Below are positions 44,328 to 49,292 of a stretch of 49,292 nt of DNA, one piece after another. The stretch is from Phallusia fumigata (taxonomy: Eukaryota; Chordata; Ascidiacea; Phlebobranchia; Ascidiidae): contig QXVZ01003795.1 of the NCBI GenBank assembly GCA_008931825.1, forward strand, positions 8,733 through 58,024. Direction: 5' to 3'. Within the stretch, counting starts at the first letter, position 1. Every line of letters begins with the position of its first letter. A program made the position numbers and the translations under genes. The notes below the pieces were generated by a model, which saw nothing but the letters and a program-made list of their open reading frames with translations, searched no databases and was not told the DNA's origin.

Positions 44328-45509
44328 TTCTATATTTCACTGAAAATTCTATATTTTCTGCAAAAATCAAAATTGGTTAATGTTTTTGGCAAACGGATAA
44401 TTTCGAGTGGCATTGGCGTAAAAAGCGGCTTTGAAAACAATTTTAGAAACGCATGGTGTACATTGTAGCGATGGAGCATGTATTTGTTGTACTACCGTAT
44501 TTTAATATTTACGTGTAAATTTAAATTGGATAATACGCGTTTTTACCACTCACGCAAGCGATGACGTATTTCGACTAACTTTCTACAAGTATAAAACAAT
44601 TATCCACCCAGATAAAACATGTCTTATCTACGGGGCATATGTAAAATATCACATGACTGCAAGTCGCCATCGAAGAAAAAACGGAATTATTATTTGTATT
44701 AAGGAAGTACCTTTTTAAGGCTTGTTATCCTGGTCAAAATACCAGTCAAAATTACACGTAGTTGATATTCTGCTAAATACTGATGAAACTTCCTATTAAT
44801 GCGTATTAGAAGATAGACGTACATTCGGGCGATTTGTTCTATGCCCAAAAAACGTATGAGGCAGTTATTAACAGAGTTATGTAACTGGTGGGATTCAGAA
44901 AAAAGAACACGCAACCCACAACATTGACACACGTGGGTTCAAAAGAAAGCTGCTGTGGTAAAACAGAAAGATCTCAAATATTTGCATCTAGTACAGTACC
45001 TAATTTTTTGACATAAATAATTTTGTACTAACACTTAAACGGCTGGCTAACCAGTTGTTAACATAAGCAACACTGTTCGAGTGTTTAATTTATAAATGTT
45101 GACTAAAATGTTGCAAACCTAAACAATTGCTTACCCCAGAAAATCTTGCACAGATGAGCATTTTAATTTAGCAGCAGTGTTACGTTCAACTAAAAGAGAT
45201 CGATAATTATGTACAAATGATAGGTGGAGTTTGCTTTTTTAGTCCCCTACAAGTGTTCTGCGTTGCGTTCTGGCACGATTTAAAATAACAAAGTGAACAA
45301 TAGCGAGTATCAATTACACCAAGGTCGGGCCTTTTTTGAAATGGGACACATGAACAGTCGTGATAAAAGTCACGGAGCGAGTGTTATTTTTCGATTGCAA
45401 AAAGCTAAAATTTCTAAACTAGCTTTTACCAAAATATTGATAACAACTGGGTAGTTCTATATTGCTGTTGTGTGGGCCGGCTAGAAAAAGCCTGTGGTTC
45501 AACTAAGTA
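44328..45509. other. 5' flank of CAT gene
   Basis: Presumed promoter side of the transporter gene. AT-rich, with no clear TATA or CpG-island-like stretch that I can defend and no recognisable exon of another gene. Confidence 0.4.
44340..44341 (-). promoter_or_regulatory. Possible trans-splice or 5' UTR acceptor just upstream of the CAT start codon
   Basis: On the minus strand the sequence attttcag lies 12 bases before the ATG. It could be the 3' splice site of a 5' UTR intron or, if the organism is an ascidian, a spliced-leader acceptor, since many ascidian mRNAs receive a short leader. No leader sequence is visible here. Confidence 0.25.
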
Positions 45510-45886
45510 TAGGGTTGCCAACTCTGTTAAGCTACAATAAAGGACATAAAAACTTGTATGATATTTTATCACATCTCGAAAACACAATTTCAATTAATAT
45601 TTCGATCTGATGATGACATAAAATATTGGCACTACTTTTACAAGTTTTCTCACATAGATTTTTTTCATAACAAACTACAGCTCGATTTTGTGAAGGCACC
45701 ATCACTACCTCGTTGTATAATATGCTAGATTTGCTTTGGTCCATCGAGTCGCAGTTAAGAAATTCAATCACAAGTCAAAACGATTTGAAAATAAAGGACA
45801 AATGGGGTTATTTCAAAGCTCAATAAAGGACAAAAAGAGCTGAATAAAGGATTGTCCTTTGAAATAAAGGACGGTTGGCAACCCTA
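45510..45886. mobile_element. hAT-type non-autonomous DNA transposon with TSD ACTAAGTA
   Basis: Perfect 13-base inverted ends TAGGGTTGCCAAC (45510-45522 and 45874-45886) and a perfect 8-base duplication ACTAAGTA at 45502-45509 and 45887-45894. The inner sequence repeats AATAAAGGACA several times near both ends. 377 bases, no transposase. It lies 1.2 kb upstream of the CAT start codon. Confidence 0.93.
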
Positions 45887-45894
45887 ACTAAGTA

Positions 45895-47089
45895 GATGAA
45901 CGGCTTATAACAAATGACTCAGAACATCCGTTTAGGTAATTTGAATAAAATCTTGACACCAAAGTGGCACCAATCTTGCAAATAAATTCACAAAAATGCT
46001 CACTTTGGTTATTTCTGCTCGAACTTACCCCTTCTGATAAAAATATATCATGCAAAGAACCTATCTTGCAAAAATTATTTGTGCCAAACTGCAACAGCCG
46101 ACCACATGATAATCCCTTTCGTGTTAATGCTGGGTTTATATTCTTCAGCTGAACTTTAAATGTCTGCCGCTTTATACCAACAGAACACGCAAACATTTCT
46201 TTGCTTAGTTAGGCAAGTCTCTGGGGGGCAAAACGACGCTCACGTGGCGTTTTTATCCTCATGTGGCTGGCGATTAGATAGTAACACACAAAGCTGCAGT
46301 AAAGAATTGTGATATCTTACGCATAGTTAAACGAGTTTGCCAAAAAAAAACATGTTGCACACACATTGCACATGCGACAGTGTCGAAGTATTTCAACCGA
46401 TAACAACTCATAAACATAAAAAATTGGCAGCGGTTTTTCGTCGTAATGTTTGTCGTAATGATAAACGATCTGCTAGTCCATAGGTGTCGTACCACTTTGC
46501 ACAGTGCGTGAAAAGAATGTGACCGCACGCTGTGCACATTGTTTCAAAAATGTATCACGAGTCGTTGCTAAAAAGAGGTGAAATTGCACATCCTATAGAA
46601 AGGACAAAAACACTTATCGAACAAAATGTATTCCTTTTTCCCTCTATAATTTCCTGCCAATATCCACACATTTTTCATCCACACAATGTGCTCAGTTTTT
46701 TTCATATTTGCTGTGTATAATTTAACCATCTGGTTATGAAGGGTGCAGCTTTAACTGTTTCGCTCAGATCGAAAAACAAAAGAAAAAAATAGGCCCATGT
46801 GTGTCTCCCAGGTGATGAGCATGAGAAAACTGAAGATCGTTAAATCAATTTGGTCGCAAAACTGATGACCAGTAAGCAAAAGAAAGTAGAATTTCCAAAC
46901 TTCACAAAACAAGAAAAATTTCTTTTTTTTGCCAACGCGCGAAATTTCAGCTATTGTCAACATAGACTACAAGGATGTTTCAACGTTAAATGAAAGAATA
47001 ATGCACGATTTTTGACTAAAGAATGTTGAAGGAAGTAAAGTCAGATATTTAAAAACGATCCGCTGACAGGTAAATACCTTTACATTCAA
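45895..47089. other. Unassigned region before the satellite
   Basis: Several open frames of about 60-100 codons occur on both strands (for example 45888-46196 on the minus strand), but I recognise no domain and they overlap one another. Treat as intergenic. Confidence 0.4.
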
Positions 47090-49292
47090 AAGTTCAAATG
47101 CGGAATAACAAAGTATGTGGCAATGTCGTCACAATAGGCAAAGTTGTGCGGGTATGTCCCGCACCATATGCAGACACAACGGCAACTATACCTGACATTT
47201 GCATAAAAGTGAAATAGAGTTTCGAAATGGGCTTTTCAATGATATTACATTCAAAGTGTCCATAGCGAAATCACTAAGTATGTGCCAATGTCGTCACAAT
47301 GTGCAAAGGTGTGGGGGCGCGTCCACCACTATGTAGCCGCAATGTCAACTCTAACTGACAACTGCTCCATAGTGAACTAGAGTTTCGAACTGGGATATTT
47401 AATAATTTTTTTCCTCAGAATGTCCATAGCGAATTAACTAAGTATGTGCCAATGTCGTCACAATAGGCAAAGTGTGCGGGGGACCTTCCTGCATTATGTA
47501 GCCGCAATGCTATCTATATCTGACAACTGCATCATAGTGAACTAGAGTTTCGAACTGGGATATTTAATAACTTTTAGCTAAATCAGTCCACAGCCAAACA
47601 CATAAGTATGTACCAATGACGTCACAATAAGCAAAGTTGTGCGGACGTGACCAGCACTATATAGCCGCATAGGCAGCTATATCTGACAACTGCATTATAG
47701 TGAACCAGAGTTTATCACTGGCATATTTAATAATTTTTCGCTCAAAATGTCCACAGCGAAATAACTAAGTATGTACCAATGACGTCATAATAGGCAAAGT
47801 TGTGCGGGCGCGTGCCGCACTATGTAGCCGCATAGGCAGCTATAGGGGACAACTGCATCATAGCGAACTAGAGTTTCTAACTGGGATATTCAATAATTTT
47901 CGCTCAAATTGTCCACAGCTAAATAACTAAGTATGTGCCAATATCCCCACAATAGGCAAAGTTGTGCGGGAGCGTCCCGCACTATGTAGCCGCATAGGCA
48001 GTTATATCTGACAACTGCATCATAGTGAACTAAAGTTTCTAACTGGGATATTTAATAATTTTTAGGACAAATTGTCCGTTGCGAAATAACTAAGTATGTG
48101 CCAATGACGTCACAATAGACAAAGTTGTGCGGTCGAGTCCCGCACTATGTAGCCGCATAGGCAGCTATGGGGGGGGGGTGCATCATAGTGAACTAGAGTT
48201 TCTAACTGGGATATTTAATAATTTTTTTCCTCAAAATGTCCACAGCGAATTAACTAAGTATATGCCAATGTCGTCACAATAGGCAAAGTGTGCGGGGGAC
48301 CATCCTGTATTATGTAGCCGCAATGCTTTCAATATCTGACAACGCCATCATAGTGAACTAGAGTTTCGAATTGGGATATTTAATAATTTTTAGCTAAATC
48401 TGTCCACAGCCAAACACCTAAGTATGTACCAATGACGTCACTAAAAGCAAAGTTGTGCGGACGTAACCAGCACTATATAGTCGCATAGGCAGCTATATCT
48501 GACAACTGCATCATAGTGAACTACAGTTCCTAACTGGGATATTTAATAATTTTTCGCCCAAATTGTCCACAGCGAAATAACTAAGTATGTACCAATGACG
48601 TCATAATAGGCAAAGTTGTGCGGGCGCGTCCCGCATTATGCAGCCGCATAGGCAGCTATATCTGACAACTCCAACATAGTGAACTAGAGATTCGATCTGG
48701 GATATTTAGAAGTTATTTCCTCAAATTGTCCACAGCGAAATAACTAAGTATGTGCCAATGCATCACAATAGGCAAAGTTGTGCGGGCTCGTCCCGCACTA
48801 TGTAGCCGCATAGGCAGCTATGTCTGACAACTGCATCATAGTGGACTAGAGACTTCGAACTAGGATATTTCATAATTTTTCGTTCAAAATGTCCATAGCG
48901 AATTAACTAAGTATGTGGCAATGACGTCACAATAGGCAAAGTTGTCCTGGCGCGTCCCGCACTATGCAGCCGCAGAGGCAGCTATATCTGGCAACTGCAT
49001 CATAGTAAACTAGAGTTTCGAACTGGGATATTTGATAATTTTCGCTCAAATTGTCCATAGCGAATAAACTAAGTATGTGCCAATGTTCCCCCAATAGGCA
49101 AAGTTGTGCGGGCACGTCCAGCACTATGTAGCCGCATAGGCAGCTATATTGGACAACTGCATCATAGTGAACTAGAATTTCGAACAGGGATATTTAGTAA
49201 TTTTTCGCTCAAAATGTCCACAGCGAATTAACTAAGTATGTGACAATGACGTCACAATCGGCAAAGTTGTGCATGCGCGTCACGCACTATGC
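47090..49292 (+). repeat. 163-base satellite, 14 copies, running off the window edge
   Basis: The word AAGTATGT recurs at 47111, 47276, 47440, 47604, 47767, 47929, 48092, 48256, 48420, 48583, 48746, 48909, 49071 and 49234, giving monomers of 162-165 bases. The first copy is the most diverged. Monomers 3-7 match 8-12 in their private variants at offsets of 816-817 bases, so there is a five-monomer higher-order unit. Open frames here are by-products. The array continues past the right edge. Confidence 0.97.

Noticed and set aside
45888-46196. 102-codon minus-strand frame as a gene upstream of CAT
   Set aside because: No recognisable domain, no convincing splice or start context, and an overlapping frame exists on the other strand.
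47090-49292. Open frame at 48927-49124 as a coding gene
   Set aside because: It spans satellite monomers and repeats the monomer translation.

Overview
The window is a stretch of animal (eukaryotic) nuclear genome: AT-rich, with two intron-containing protein genes on opposite strands, GT-AG introns full of dispersed repeats, an assembly gap (N run at 34801-34887, single n at 26611) and a satellite array at the right edge. Protein sequence, base composition and the kinds of repeats fit an invertebrate deuterostome, most likely a tunicate (ascidian such as Ciona). That placement is an inference; no marker gene proves it.

Left part (1-8098, + strand): the 3' half of the gene for 3-phosphoinositide-dependent protein kinase 1 (PDPK1/PDK1). 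Six exons are visible, from the end of the kinase domain through the C-terminal PH domain to the stop at 8096-8098. Exons for most of the kinase domain lie upstream of the window. The protein would phosphorylate the activation loop of AGC kinases (AKT, S6K, SGK, PKC), with its PH domain reading PIP3 at the plasma membrane.

Middle (9088-44327, - strand): a complete cationic amino acid transporter gene (CAT1-3 type, SLC7A1/2/3 family). I rebuilt 14 exons whose phases all agree and that join into a 617-residue open frame, including a 65-base exon (22875-22939) for a Ser/Thr-rich extracellular loop with two N-glycosylation sequons. The two genes converge tail to tail, with about 1 kb between their stop codons.

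The introns of the transporter gene hold most of the repeats. The dominant one is a family whose copies end in a small hairpin built on GTCCCCTTC..GAAGGGGAC and whose interiors hold either a B-D-A block series or a tandem minisatellite of about 130 bases. Several hAT-type non-autonomous DNA transposons have readable target-site duplications (26552-27335, 27816-28326, 45510-45886), two of them nested inside hairpin-end copies. There is also a large foldback repeat beside exon 8 (17723-18183), a 0.57 kb element with inverted ends (42099-42669) and a tRNA-related SINE (42703-42890).

Right part (44328-49292): the 5' flank of the transporter gene, in which I see no convincing gene, then from about 47090 to the edge a 163-base satellite in 14 copies with a five-monomer higher-order period of 816-817 bases. 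I found no prokaryotic system, CRISPR array or viral gene. The unusual content is the repeat biology.
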